Positions 1-10,960 are shown, numbered from the stretch's first letter. The stretch: 64,000 nucleotides of DNA from Craterostigma plantagineum (GCA_027422505.1 JAPQWV010000360.1:186001-250000); one strand, 5' to 3'. Notes: generated by a model from the letters alone, not told the origin. A program made the numbers and translations.

Positions 1-1590
1 TTATCATCAAAGCTAGAAAGCACAAAAGGAATCAAGCAAACAATCACGGACATTACACAAATGACTTGCACTCGTCGACCTGAATTTCCTTCGCACTGCT
101 AATCGAGACTCATACCTCACAAGGATTCACTCAAATCACTCAAGTGTATAGGCTAGTATATGATGAGTCGCTCAATTCGTGCACTAGACCAACCCCTACC
201 ATAAACTTACAAGTTAATCGCATTTCTACTATTCAGCGGGCAAGTATAAATCTGAGGGTCTTTTTGGGGAAATGGTCGAATAATCATGAAATGGCAAGTA
301 TAAGTAATGAACACTTAATCTTAGAGCTAGGACACGTGATCGAAAATTTTCAAAGAACACAGCATGATCAAACAGACAGTCACAGCCCAACATAAGACTC
401 GACGTTCTCGCTCCGAAATCCTAGACTTTTCTGCTCGACCCTCTCAACTCAGTCCCCTTTCATTTTCTGCCCTTTCACCTTAGTCACGTTCTACTTTTAT
501 GCACTGCCCTTATTCCCTAAAACATCAAGGTTCGGCTTTTGTCGCAAAGAATACATCGTCACAGCGAATGCCGTGTACCTAGGGATACTTATTACCGAAA
601 CCTATATCTTGCCAAAGGGTTATGGGCAGGCTTATGCAAGAGATCGGGTCATTTCAGAAAACGATCAAGTAAGGGACGAGTCATTTCATGAATAGCAGAG
701 AAGAACATCAAATCATACATTGAAACAGTAACTCTCACGTTCGACTTCTGCTCTATTCTAATCAACTCAGGCTCATAAAATTTACGGGGCTTCTTCGGGT
801 CAGTGGCTTCTATAACATACGAGGTAAGCAACGAATAGGCTCAGGCTCAACGGGGCTAACTAATGGGGTTCGTCATGGTTAAGAAAATTTTGGCCCTGGA
901 CTTGAATCCTAATGCCCTCATCGTTTTCACGCTCGCACACCAAAACAGTTTCAACACGCATCAGACAGGCAAGTTCTAGAGAGATATAGACTAGGCACGT
1001 TACACAACCAAGAAAAATGAGCGTAAGCTCGTCAGGCTCAAACTCTCACACGAAATAGGGTCATGTGTACGGATCTCTGAAAACAGTGCTATATCTATTC
1101 AGGCAGATAAGATTCAATCAGTCATGCATGTCCTAATTGCTCACATAATTTCATAGAATGCAGACCAACTCGAGATAAGCGCAAACAATCATGCCTGATT
1201 CAGTAATTCATGCCTTTCCAACGGACTCAACGACTCACAGACACGTCATATAAATTTAAAATTCCCCTCCCCACACTTAAGTCAAACGTTGTCCTCAACG
1301 TAAAAATAAAAGGAAGGTGAAAAGAGTTGAAAAGAAGCGTGACTCCCCTGACGAATAAGGGACGTGCTCGTGAGGTAGTCGGTTTAGCGCGGGGCGGTCG
1401 TGTTGTTATCCGTTAAGCGTTGTAAGCCGTTATGCGTTTCCATGCGCTAGCTAGAGAGATAAATAGGCATAAGATAGAGTAGTCATAGATTAACTATAAA
1501 CATAGTTATAAGCGTAGAGGTGGAAATAAATTCATAACACACGCGACTACTCAAACACGAAATGTCAATAAGGAGTAAAAGAAGAGATCC
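1..1590 (-). other. 3' untranslated region of Athila element 1
   Basis: Non-coding on inspection. Reverse-complemented, it aligns by eye with 20486-22090 of element 2, for example the ATACACTGAGTGATTTGAGT stretch near the left edge. It contains the internal copy of the hairpin plus polypurine tract module (1262-1301). Short open frames here show no recognisable protein. Confidence 0.8.
1262..1301 (-). promoter_or_regulatory. Internal hairpin + polypurine-tract module, element 1
   Basis: On the minus strand a stem-loop (ACGTTG, loop AGGA, CAACGT; 1286-1301) is followed by CTTAAGTGTGGGGAGGGGAA (1262-1281). The same tract occurs in element 2 at 20790-20810, and again directly before the 3' LTR at 22113. 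It may prime plus-strand DNA internally, like a central polypurine tract. That role is inference. Confidence 0.6.
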
Positions 1591-2880
1591 CTAAGGCGGC
1601 GGTGGCGGCGGCGGTGAGCGTTGCCTCGGGCGAAGGAGGTCTATCGATCGCCTGGACAGCTCGAGCGCCTGGTCCATGGCTCGCAGGGCTTCGTTGTAGC
1701 GGTCCAGCTCCTCCCTGTACTGGCGGTGGGCTTCCTCGTTCCTTCGCTCGTACTCCTCCTGTCGGCGCCGAGTCTCTTGCACGTCCTGTCGCAGCGCTTC
1801 GAGATCCGCTGCCGACGCGTAGGGAGCGACGCCGGATGACTCGCCGTGGTGGTACCCGGAGGAGTAGGAGGGCCCGGTGGCTGTCGTGTCCGTCTCCATT
1901 GGGTGGGGGCCGTCGATGTAGAGCTGGTCGTCAGGGATGGCTCCTTGGTCGGTCTGGCCGCGATACATCTCGTGCCAGGTGTACACTTTGTTGGTGCGAG
2001 TCCAGGTAGGCGCCTTCACCAGCATCTTCATCCTCACCAGCGCCTCCTCGTTCAGTGGGTGCCGCCCTCCGACTATCTCAATTTCGGGCGCATTCGCTGG
2101 CCAGTATCGTAAGCCCTTGATCACCTTGGTGATGAGTGGGCCGACGGCGATCTTGCCGTGGCGTCGTGCTTCTGCCTGAGCACTGAAAGCGTGGGCCACC
2201 GCCATTCCTAAATTTATCCGTTCGCCGCGGTGCAGATGGGTCAGGATGTACAGATCGCGGAGGGTGACTGCTCCGTGTGAGTCACCCCTTGGGGTAAGCG
2301 AAGTCGTCAGGAGGCGATGGATATAACGCAGGCCGGGGCTCTTCATCGCGGATGCCTTCGACGTCTTCGCGCTGTATGCCGGCTCGCCAGGTCGAGCGAT
2401 TTCCTCCCAGCACCCCCGTTGTCCCTCCGGTGTATCGAAGAATGTCGCGAAGTGCTGGTGTGGGGGCTCGGGGACTCCAAGTGCATAGCACAGACGTTCG
2501 GCTCTTATGACCTGCTCCTCGTTGAACGCCCGGAACCGGATTACGTGGTTGCCGGATTCGTCGTAGGAGAACGTGTCGAGGAACTCCAGGGTGAGTTCCT
2601 TGTACGCTGGTTCGTCGATCGCCAGGAAAGTGTTCCAACCACTGGTTGATAGGTAATGGGCGACCTGCTGGTCGATGTGGTACTTCGCCAGTGTCTCGTG
2701 ATCGATCTGGTCCATGGCGATGAACTCCATGCTCTTCAGCTTGTTGTAGCGTGCCGCCTGGGCCTCGTCAGTGAACTGGCCCATGGCTTCCAGCATTGTC
2801 GGCGGGGGCCCGCGTCGACTTGAGCGAGAGGGTGGGGACGAGGCGGGGTCACGTGAGGTCGAGGGTCGACTTTTGCCCAT
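1591..2880 (-). CDS. Athila-type 3' ORF (env-position protein), intact, 429 aa
   Basis: This ORF lies downstream of pol, where Athila-like elements carry an extra gene often called env-like. The start ATG (2878-2880) is four bases after a 3' splice site (TTTCAG|GTACT). The N-terminus is Arg/Ser/Pro rich. The middle contains a block RYIHRLLTTSLTPRGDSHGA, which I recall as typical of the plant ATHILA ORF-1 family. Residues about 355-415 form a highly charged Glu/Arg-rich heptad segment, probably a coiled coil, followed by a proline run. I see no signal peptide or membrane helix, so envelope function is not supported. A structural or RNA-binding role is equally possible. Element 2 has a homologue with two stops. 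Confidence 0.8.
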   Translation of the reverse strand: MGKSRPSTSRDPASSPPSRSSRRGPPPTMLEAMGQFTDEAQAARYNKLKSMEFIAMDQIDHETLAKYHIDQQVAHYLSTSGWNTFLAIDEPAYKELTLEFLDTFSYDESGNHVIRFRAFNEEQVIRAERLCYALGVPEPPHQHFATFFDTPEGQRGCWEEIARPGEPAYSAKTSKASAMKSPGLRYIHRLLTTSLTPRGDSHGAVTLRDLYILTHLHRGERINLGMAVAHAFSAQAEARRHGKIAVGPLITKVIKGLRYWPANAPEIEIVGGRHPLNEEALVRMKMLVKAPTWTRTNKVYTWHEMYRGQTDQGAIPDDQLYIDGPHPMETDTTATGPSYSSGYHHGESSGVAPYASAADLEALRQDVQETRRRQEEYERRNEEAHRQYREELDRYNEALRAMDQALELSRRSIDLLRPRQRSPPPPPPP

Positions 2881-2885
2881 AGTAC

Positions 2886-3474
2886 CTGAAATAAACGATG
2901 TGAGCTAAAAAAATAGTATGATAACAGTTCGACTCGACCAAAATAGCGACGACGTAGTAATTCGCGTATGCAAGCACATGAAAGGCTCAAATTGGCATTT
3001 TATCGAGCATGTGGCGTGCAATCAAGATCACTCCATCCAAATCCAAAATTGAACATGCTAATGCACCCAAACATGTCATATTATGAATCAAGGCTAATTA
3101 ATATCATCAACTCAACGGAGTGTACCAAATAATTTCAGAAATCCCCAATTTTGAAATTAGGGTTCATCGTAAAATCCCCAAAATTGAACCACGAATTCAT
3201 GTAATCAAGCATACCCAAAGCGTTCATAGCATATATCTATCAATAAAGGGCAATAGACACAACAATTAAACCCCAATTCGAAAAAGCCCTAATTTGAAAA
3301 TTAGGGTTCGTCACAAATTTCGAAATTCGCAACCAATCTCGACGAATTAAGTGCACCCAGTCGTAAACACATCATGTAATGAATGATCAAGAGCTATTTC
3401 AAGGCCAAAATTTAATAAATTCGACGGGATTTCAACAATTTGGGTCACAAATAGTATAAAAAGCAAAATCATAC
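2886..3474 (-). other. Predicted leader intron before the 3' ORF, element 1
   Basis: The donor is CAAG|GTATGATT (exon ends at 3475) and the acceptor is TTTATTTCAG|GTACT just before the start codon. The 589-bp length closely matches the 598-bp counterpart in element 2 (18527-19124), which has its own donor and acceptor at the equivalent sites. The intron body is AT-rich, as plant introns are. It implies a separately spliced mRNA for the 3' ORF. Confidence 0.6.
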
Positions 3475-3652
3475 CTTGAAGTTTTAATGAGATTAAAGGG
3501 GGGTGGTGTTTGTTTGGGGTTGCCGGAGTTGGAGGGCGGCGGCGTGCGGCGGCGTTGGTGGGGCGTCGAGCGATTTTGGGTGGTGGGAGAGAAGGGGTCG
3601 CGAGAGAGAGAGAAGAGAGGGAGAGAAATGGAGAAGGAAAGGAAAAAATATA

Positions 3653-3662
3653 CTTTTTATAA
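3653..3662 (-). promoter_or_regulatory. TATA box of internal promoter, element 1
   Basis: TTATAAAAAG on the minus strand, 16 bp downstream of the palindrome array and followed by a CT-rich leader, the donor of the leader intron and the 3' ORF. The LTR promoter has nearly the same arrangement (10936-10945). Confidence 0.6.
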
Positions 3663-3678
3663 CTTAAAATCGATGGGG

Positions 3679-4070
3679 TCACGGCCGTGACCTATATAGG
3701 TCGTGGCCGTGACCCTCGGCAGTGTTGTGTACTGCTGCCCGTCACGGCCGTGACGACTATGTCGTTGGCCGTGACGGCATCGGGCAATTTTCCTTTTCTT
3801 TTTTTTTTTTTTTTTTTTTTAAACCCCAGACGTCACGGCCGTGACTGCTTAAGCAGTTGGCCGTGACGAGAGACAGTTGATGCCTCTGCTGGGTGTCACG
3901 GCCGTGACTGCTTAAGCAGTTGGCCGTGACATGGGGCAGAAGGCTCGAAAAGTGCTCCTTCTGGGTCACGGCCGTGACGGCTTAAGCCTCTGGCCGTGAC
4001 TCTTGGCAGTGTGCATCTGTATGCACGTCACGGCCGTGACTGCTTAAGCAGTTGGCCGTGACCGCCGATT
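3679..4070. repeat. Palindromic TCACGGCCGTGA array, element 1 internal
   Basis: Six full palindromes TCACGGCCGTGA start at 3679, 3742, 3833, 3896, 3966 and 4028. Each is followed 10-14 bp later by a half site GGCCGTGAC, so every unit is itself an inverted repeat able to form a stem. Spacing is 62-70 bp except where a poly(T) run widens one gap. A GGCAG tract follows most units on the plus strand. In element sense the units run opposite to those in the LTR. Confidence 0.9.
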
Positions 4071-4184
4071 TTTTTTTTTTTTTTTTTTTCAAACCTAGCC
4101 TAAGACATAAATAAAAAATATACCTGGGTTGCCTCCCAAGAAGCACTTACTTTACCGTCTTTAGCCGGACGTCTCGTTGTTCGC

Positions 4185-5492
4185 TCAATTTTGGAAGTCC
4201 ATGTAAAGCACTTCCTTCTCGGTCCCGTCTTCCTCTCCTGCGAGATAGTGCTTTAACCTATGGCCGTTCACCTTAAAAGTACCCTGCTCCATACCTGAAA
4301 TCTCAACAGTACCATAAGGAAAAACACGGGTAACAGTGAACGGTCCTTACCAGCGTGATCTAAGCTTGCCAGGAAAGAGCCTAAGTCGAGAGTTAAAAAG
4401 GAGGACTTGGTCCCCTTCCTGAAACTCTCGCCTTTGCCTAATTTTCTTATCGTGATAGGCCTTAGAACGTTCCTTGTACATGCGAGCGTTATCGTAGGCC
4501 GATAAACGCCACTCGTCTAACTCGTTGATTTGGAGTTGTCGCTTTCCGCCGGCGTTCCCCAAATCGAGATCTAAGGACTTGATGGCCCAATATGCCTTAT
4601 GCTCTATTTCTACGGAAAGATGGCATGCTTTTCCATAAACTAATCTATATGGTGTAGTGCCTATAGGAGTCTTATATGCAGTCCTATATGCCCAAAGTGC
4701 ATCATTTAACTTATTTGCCCACTCCCTACGGTTTCCCTCTATAGTTTTCTCTAGAATGTGTTTCAACTCGCGATTCACTACCTCGACTTGACCACTAGCT
4801 TGGGGATGGTACGGGGTGGATAGGCTATGCTTAACACCGTAACGTTCTAACGTGCGTGCAAACTGGGTGTTACAAAAGTGAGTGCCTCTATCACTGATGA
4901 TGCATCTAGGTGCCCCAAAACGTGAAAATAACGTTCGCAAAAATCTAACGACTACCCTAGCGTCAATTGTGGGTAAGGCTTGCGCCTCGGCCCACTTAGA
5001 AACATAATCAACAGCGACTAGGATGTACTTATTGTTGTACGAGCTAGGAAATGGGCCCATGAAATCAATACCCCATACATCGAAAATTTCGCAAACTAAG
5101 ATGAAGTTCTGGGGCATTTCGTCGCGTTTAGAAATATTACCTGCGCGCTGACACTGATCACAAGTGTCAACGTACCTTTGCGCGTCCTTGAAGATCGTGG
5201 GCCAGTAGAATCCGCTCTCCAACACCTTCTGAGCGGTACGATTTGCAAAATAATGCCCTACGGTCGGTCCATTGTGGCAATGTCTAAGGATCTGCGCCGA
5301 TTCCGGGGCAGCCACGCATCGCCGTATTACCTGGACTGCACATCGCCTGAAAAGATACGGGTCTTCCCAAAAGTAGTACCTCAAATCAGAAAAGAATTTC
5401 TTCTTTTGCTGACTCGTGTATTCCTTTGGTAGGACCCTCGCAACAAGGTAGTTAGCGTAATCTGCAAACCAAGGGGTGTCGTCGCTTACCAC
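4185..5492 (-). pseudogene. Athila pol 3' part: integrase (element 1)
   Basis: This is the third reading frame of element 1 pol. An H/C zinc-binding region ([10 protein letters not shown] through CDQCQRAGN) is followed by the DDE catalytic core: Asp in GIDFMGPF, Asp in [10 protein letters not shown], Glu in [16 protein letters not shown]. It should paste cDNA into the host genome. The frame is open to 4347. A Ser codon seen in element 2 is then TAA, and about 50 more homologous codons run on to a TGA at 4185-4187. It is joined to upstream pol only across a two-base deletion near 5627. Confidence 0.85.
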
Positions 5493-5713
5493 ATGTATCG
5501 CGTAAAGGTGCTCGTCTGGGAACCGATCGTGTATCGCCCTCTCGTTCTTATTGTATATCTCGGACTCCTCTAGTCGGGAAAGGTGATCTGCCGCTAGGTT
5601 CTCCGCACCTTTCTTGTCGCGGATCTCTATCGAACTCTTGCAGTAGCAGGATCCACCGAATTAGTCTTGGCTTGGCGTCGGGTTTTGCTAACAAGTACTT
5701 GAGAGCAGAGTGG

Positions 5714-8700
5714 TCAGTAAAAAACAATAACTTTAGACAGGATTAAATATGACCTGAACTTGTCGAAAGCAAACACGACGGCCAACAGCTCCTTCTCGGT
5801 GGTCGTGTAATTGGCCTGGGCTGCGTCTAACGTCTTACTCGCGTAATAGATTGGCCTGAAGTGGTTGTCCTTACGCTGCCCTAGCACGGCCCCAACTGCA
5901 TAGTCACTAGCATCGCACATTAGTTCAAAGGGCAGCCCCCAGTCGGGGGCAACCATAATAGGTGCTGCGATAAGTCTTTCCTTCAGTAGATTGAAAGCAT
6001 GTAGGCATTCGTCATTAAAATCAAATGGGGCATCTTTCTCTAACAACCTAGACATAGGACGTGCGATTTTGGAAAAATCTTTGATAAACCTACGATAAAA
6101 TCCCGCATGTCCTAGAAAACTTCTAATTGACTTCACGTTCGAGGGGACAGGCAATTTTTCTATCGTCTCTAACTTAGCTCGGTCCACTTCGATTCCTTTA
6201 GAGGAAATCTTATGACCGAGAACTATACCCTCTCGAACCATGAAATGACACTTTTCCCAATTAAGTGCCAAATTCGTTTCCTCGCATCGTGCGAGCACGA
6301 GCTTCAGATTCGATAAACATGCATCAAATGAGGAACCGAAAACAGAGAAATCGTCCATAAATACCTCCATTACCTCACCTACCAATTCGTCGAATATGGC
6401 CATCATGCATCGCTGGAAGGTGGCTGGGGCATTGCATAATCCGAATGGCATCCTTCGGTACGCGAACGTTCCGAACAGGCACGTAAACGTCGTCTTCTCC
6501 TGGTCCTCGGGTGCTATAGGAATCTGCAGATAACCTGACAAACCATCAAGGAAACAATAAAATGAGTGACCCGCTAGTTTTTCTAACATCTGATCAATAA
6601 AAGGTAGGGGAAAATGATCTTTTCTCGTCGCATCATTCAACTTCCTGTAGTCTATACAGACGCGCCATCCGGTCACGGTTCTCGTCGGGATCAGTTCGTT
6701 CTTGTCGTTGGTGACGACTGTCATGCCTCCCTTCTTTGGGACTACTTGGACCGGGCTGACCCATGCGCTGTCTGAGATGGGATAGATCATCCCCGCGTCT
6801 AGCAGCTTGATTACCTCCTTCTTGACAACGTCCTTCATGTTGGGATTGAGGCGCCTTTGACGTTGAGCGACCGGCTTGAAGTCATCCTCCATGAGGATCT
6901 TGTGTGTGCAGTAGCTTGGATTGATACCCCTTATGTCGGATATCTTCCATGCCAGGGCCTTCTTGTGCGCCTTTAATACGTCTAAGAGCTGGCCCTTCTG
7001 CCCGTCGTCGAGGCTTGACGAAATGATGACCGGCAGCCCTCCATTGCTGCTAAGGAAAGCGTACTCGAGGTGGTCGGGCAGCGGCTTCAGCTCCAGGACC
7101 GGTGGCTCCTCAACCGAGCTTTTTTCCTTGTCCTCTTCGCTGCTCTTATCGATGGCTATAACAGGTTCGTCGATTTCCTCCCCACACTCGTCGATGGCCA
7201 TAAGCGTGTGTATGTCTGGATCACCGACCTGTGACAGACCTTGCACGGAAAAGAGGAAGTCGTGCTCAAATACGTCTAAGAAATAACACTTATCATCCTG
7301 CTCGCTACTCTTTTTCATCGAGTCGGCCATATCAAAGGTAACCTTTTCCCCATCTACCGTCAAGGTTAACGTCCCGTTCCTAACGTCTATCATGGTCTCC
7401 CCCGTGGCTAAGAATGGTCTACCTAAAATCAAGGGGACATTTTCGTCTTCCTCCAAATCTAAGATAACGAAATCTGCGGGAATCACAAACTTATCTACTT
7501 TAACTAAGACATCCTCGATAACACCTCGAGGGTACTTTAACGACCTATCCGCTAATTGGAGGCTCATCCTAGTGGGTCGTGGCTCGCCTAGTCCTAAACG
7601 CTTCAACATAGAATACGGCATAAGATTAATACTAGCGCCTAGGTCTGCTAACGCACGCTCAATCACTAAATCTCCTATGAGACAGGGAATAGTAAAACTC
7701 CCTGGGTCTTTTAGCTTCTTAGGAATCTTGCTTTGGAGGATCGCTGAGCACTCCCCTCGTAGGCAGACGGTGGAGACGTGTTCGAGCTTCCTTCTGTTCG
7801 TCAGCAAGTCCTTCAAGAACTTGGCGAAGCTGGGCATCTGCGTAATAGCTTCAACAAAAGGTAAGTTAATACGTAGTTCCTTACACATACCCATAAATTT
7901 ACCAAACTGCGCCTCGTTCTTGTCCTTTTTCAGTCGGGCCGGGTACGGGATCTTCGGTTGGTATGGCTTCACCGGTGGCCGCTGAATCTCCGTCACCTTA
8001 TCCTTTTCGGACTCGACCTTCTCCTTCTCAGCGTCGGCCTTCTCGGCGTCGTCACCCCTGACCTCCTCAACTTCGGGGTCGTCGTGGCTCTCGAAGTTGG
8101 TATTCTCCTTGGCCTTCTTTTTGGCGGGCACTTCTTGTAGTTCTCGCCCGTTCCTCAGCGTCACCGCCTTGCAGTATTCCTTGGGATTCGGCTCGGTGTA
8201 GCTCGGGAGCGATCCCTGAGTGCGCCCCGCCAACTGCTTCGCCATCTGGCCCATCTGTTGCTCCAGTTTCTTGAGCGAGGCGTCCGTGTTCTGAGCACGT
8301 AAGTCATTCGCCTCCATGTACTCCTCCATCTTCGTCATTCGGCTCTCGTGGGCTGCGGTGGTGCTGCTGAAGTTCGTGAGAAGCGTCTTCATCATGTCCT
8401 TCATCTCCCTCATGTCATCGGATCCTCCTGCGGGCGCGTTCTGGTATTGTCGTGGTGGCCCGTTTTGGAATCCGGAAGGTCGGGGCTGAAATCCTGGTGG
8501 TCCTTGGCTCTGATGGTTCTGATTCCCGTACGCCAAGTTAGGATGTGCCCGAGGCTGGAAACTTCGCTGCCCACCTTGATAATTGCCCATGTAATCAACA
8601 TGCTCATGCGGCTGGCCAAGCTGGCATTCTGAGGTCTCGTGGGCTGCTCCGCAAATTCCGCACAAGGGCACATAGGGGGTGTGCTGCGTCGGTGTGGTAG

Positions 8701-8941
8701 TGGTCACGGCGTTCACGGGCTGAGTCTGCCCGGACTTGGGAAGCAATGCACCAATCACCGTCTGCAACTGAGAGTTCGTCGAGGCGAGTTGTTGCTGGAG
8801 CGCCTCGATCTTAGCGTTAGTGGCCGTCTCCTCGCTCACTCCAAATACGCCTGTCGTCTTCATCCTTGTATTTCCCCTCATGAAACTGTTCCTCGAGTAG
8901 TCCTCAATCAAATTCCACGCGTCGGTGGCGTTGAGCTTCAC
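5714..8941 (-). pseudogene. Athila gag C-terminus, protease, RT and RNase H (element 1)
   Basis: The 1,075-codon open frame contains, in order: a gag C-terminal region with the knuckle CGICGAAHETSEC, a Lys/Glu-rich linker, an aspartic protease (ALADLGASINLMP), reverse transcriptase (VCIDYRKLN, then FMDD in [10 protein letters not shown]) and RNase H ([14 protein letters not shown]). The frame is lost after the segment ending KVIVF: one extra T in a T-run near 5720 shifts it relative to element 2. It is in the same frame as the upstream gag ORF, from which it is separated by a single TAG codon at 8981-8983. Element 2 keeps all of RT-RNase H-integrase in one frame. Confidence 0.9.
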
Positions 8942-8980
8942 GAGCCCTCCTCTTGCGGCTCCGTCTAATATATGGACCGT

Positions 8981-9757
8981 CTAATCGTTGAGCCCCTCGT
9001 GGAATCGGTTGATCTGGGCCGCCTTCGACATCCCGTGCTGTGGGCATCTCTTCAATAACGCTTTGTAACGCTCCCACACCTCGTAGAGATTTTCAGACTC
9101 CTTCTGATGGAATAAAGAGATTTCTGTCTTCAATCGTAGCACCTTCGAAAGTGGGAAGTAATGGCCGATAAACGCGGCTCGCAGCTCCTCCCAGGTGGTG
9201 ATCGAGCGGGGTGGCAACATCTCAAGCCAATCCTTGGCTCTGAACTTCAAAGAGAACGGGAACAACATGAGCTTAATCGCGTCGCCCGGAACACCATTGA
9301 TTTTGATGGTGTCGGTGACCGTCAGAAACGCCTTCAGATGGGAGTAAGGATCGTCATCGGGGTTGCCCTCGAACTGGGCCGTCTGGAAAATCATCTGAAG
9401 CCAAGAGTGCTTCAGTTCAAAGTTGTTGTTCTCGATCGGCGGAATGACTATCGCCGACTCTGTACCGCCTAGCGCGGCATTCTTGAGGAGGTCCTGAAGT
9501 GATGGTTCCTCCTCGGGAATCTTATGGACAGGCACTCGGTGGTCCGCCATGTCCACTTCTGTGTAGGGACTATCTACGGCTGCCTCTACACGTGAATTCT
9601 GAATGGATTCCTGCGAACTATCCTCTGAATAGCTAACTAAGTGGTCCTGAGAGCTAGTGGATGCTCCTTCGGTATCGTACTTAAGCTTCCTTCGCAACTT
9701 TCGTTCGAAATCCGGGTCGGCTTCAACGATGGGGCCCGATGGATGGCTTCGGGTCAT
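8981..9757 (-). pseudogene. Athila gag N-terminal part, element 1 (premature TAG)
   Basis: 258 codons from an ATG at 9755-9757. It contains the plant retrotransposon gag core (HSWLQMIFQTAQFEGNPDDD, then LEMLPPRSITTWEELRAAFI and LYEVWERYKALLKRCPQHG). The protein would form the virus-like particle. It ends in TAG where element 2 has a Gln codon (LNDQ), and homology continues in frame across the stop. This is a single nonsense change, unless stop readthrough is used to make gag-pol, which the Gln in element 2 argues against. Confidence 0.9.
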
Positions 9758-9963
9758 TCACCGCTGAATCGTACCTTCAATGAGTGAGAAATAAAGATTA
9801 GCGAAAAGTAAACAAATACGACGAATAAAAACACAAAATCAATAACGACGCAGGAAAACAACTAATGCAAATAACACAAATAACGCAGACAGTAAAAGCA
9901 AAGAAAACGTCGAAATCACAGTGGCTAAAGTACCGAACTACGGTGTTCCTAATATCAATTTGT

Positions 9964-9981
9964 TCCCCGGCAACGGCGCCA
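9964..9981 (-). other. Primer-binding site (tRNA-Asp type), element 1
   Basis: TGGCGCCGTTGCCGGGGA on the minus strand, six bases after the LTR end (CGATCA). This sequence is the known Athila/Calypso minus-strand primer site. Confidence 0.85.
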
Positions 9982-10376
9982 AAAACTTGATCGACACGTA
10001 GTGAGTGATGAGAGTGCGACAAGTGATAAAATAAAACGTAAACCTAATTACTATCACCAACGTGCGATAGGCAGTGAACCCATCGTTTGTAGTGCAGTAA
10101 AGTGAGTAAACGAGTATCGAACACAAGGAATAAATCAAGTACTAGTAATGACCTAATCGACTCGATATTTAGCCTAAAGAAAATACGTAAATTGTTTGAC
10201 GACTCAACCTAACAGACCACTCCTAATTCAATCAGAAATTCAAAGGACGCGACTAACTGATATGAGAGTTTTCAAATGATAAAGACGTGCTCGGGATTCG
10301 AATCCCGCTAGGTATTTACAGCTAAGACAATAAAATAGCTCCTAAGTGCTTAAGACTAAATCGCAGTAATTTCCTG

Positions 10377-10529
10377 CCCGCTTGCGAGTTTGCTGTCGCC
10401 CTAAACGCTCGCGGGAATCTAAAATTCACGAATTACTAACGCGAGGATCGAGTATTTGCTTTCGCCCTATACTCGAATCCTATCTTCTATGAACGGCCTA
10501 AACGTTATTTAGCTGTCGCCCTAAACGTT
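10377..10529 (-). ncRNA. Triple stem-loop with conserved loop in LTR leader, element 1
   Basis: Three hairpins on the minus strand: 10501-10529, 10447-10476 and 10377-10415. The loops are variants of TAGGGCGACAGCAAA, while the stems differ from one another (AACGTT/AACGTT; TCGAGTAT/ATACTCGA; CCCGC/GCGGG). Element 2 has the same three, with base-paired substitutions in the stems. They lie about 400-550 bases downstream of the TATA box, hence in the transcribed leader. Function is unknown; dimerisation, packaging or translation control are candidates. Confidence 0.65.
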
Positions 10530-10935
10530 TTTCCAAGCAATCACTTTAACACATAGACATATTAAAGCAACGAAACATATTCATAGAACGATAAATAGTC
10601 AATAGCACAAAGTCACGATAATATATGTCTTAACTGCGAATTATTCTAGCGTTCATCTAATCCCAAACACAACGGGATTTAGCTACTCATAATAAAGGGA
10701 AAAACTACGAAAGAATTGAAAGATAAAGCCGAAGAACTCATGATCTTTCCTACTGATGAATCTGGGGTGATCTCGGGGAAAGATCTTCGTTCTTCGTTAA
10801 TTCGCCGTGGATTCTTCGTTGATCCCTCTCTTGCGCTCCGGGACGGGATTTCCTATTCTTTTCGCCCTAATTTCGTCTCTGGATGATTGGGAATTGATCT
10901 CTGGTGAGTTGTGTCGTTTCTGGGTCGAATTTGGG

Positions 10936-10945
10936 CTTTTTATAC
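10936..10945 (-). promoter_or_regulatory. TATA box of element 1 LTR promoter
   Basis: GTATAAAAAG on the minus strand, 15 bp downstream of the palindrome array (10961-11205). Spacing and sequence mirror the internal promoter at 3653-3662. Confidence 0.7.
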
Positions 10946-10960
10946 TGATTCCCGAGTCGG

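Noticed and set aside
1591..2880. Calling the Athila 3' ORF a retroviral envelope gene
   Set aside because: Its position fits env-like ORFs, but I see no signal peptide, membrane helix or cleavage site; the C-terminus looks like a coiled coil.
8981..8983. Programmed stop readthrough between gag and pol of element 1
   Set aside because: Element 2 has Gln at the site and the stop is well inside gag, not at a gag-pol border.
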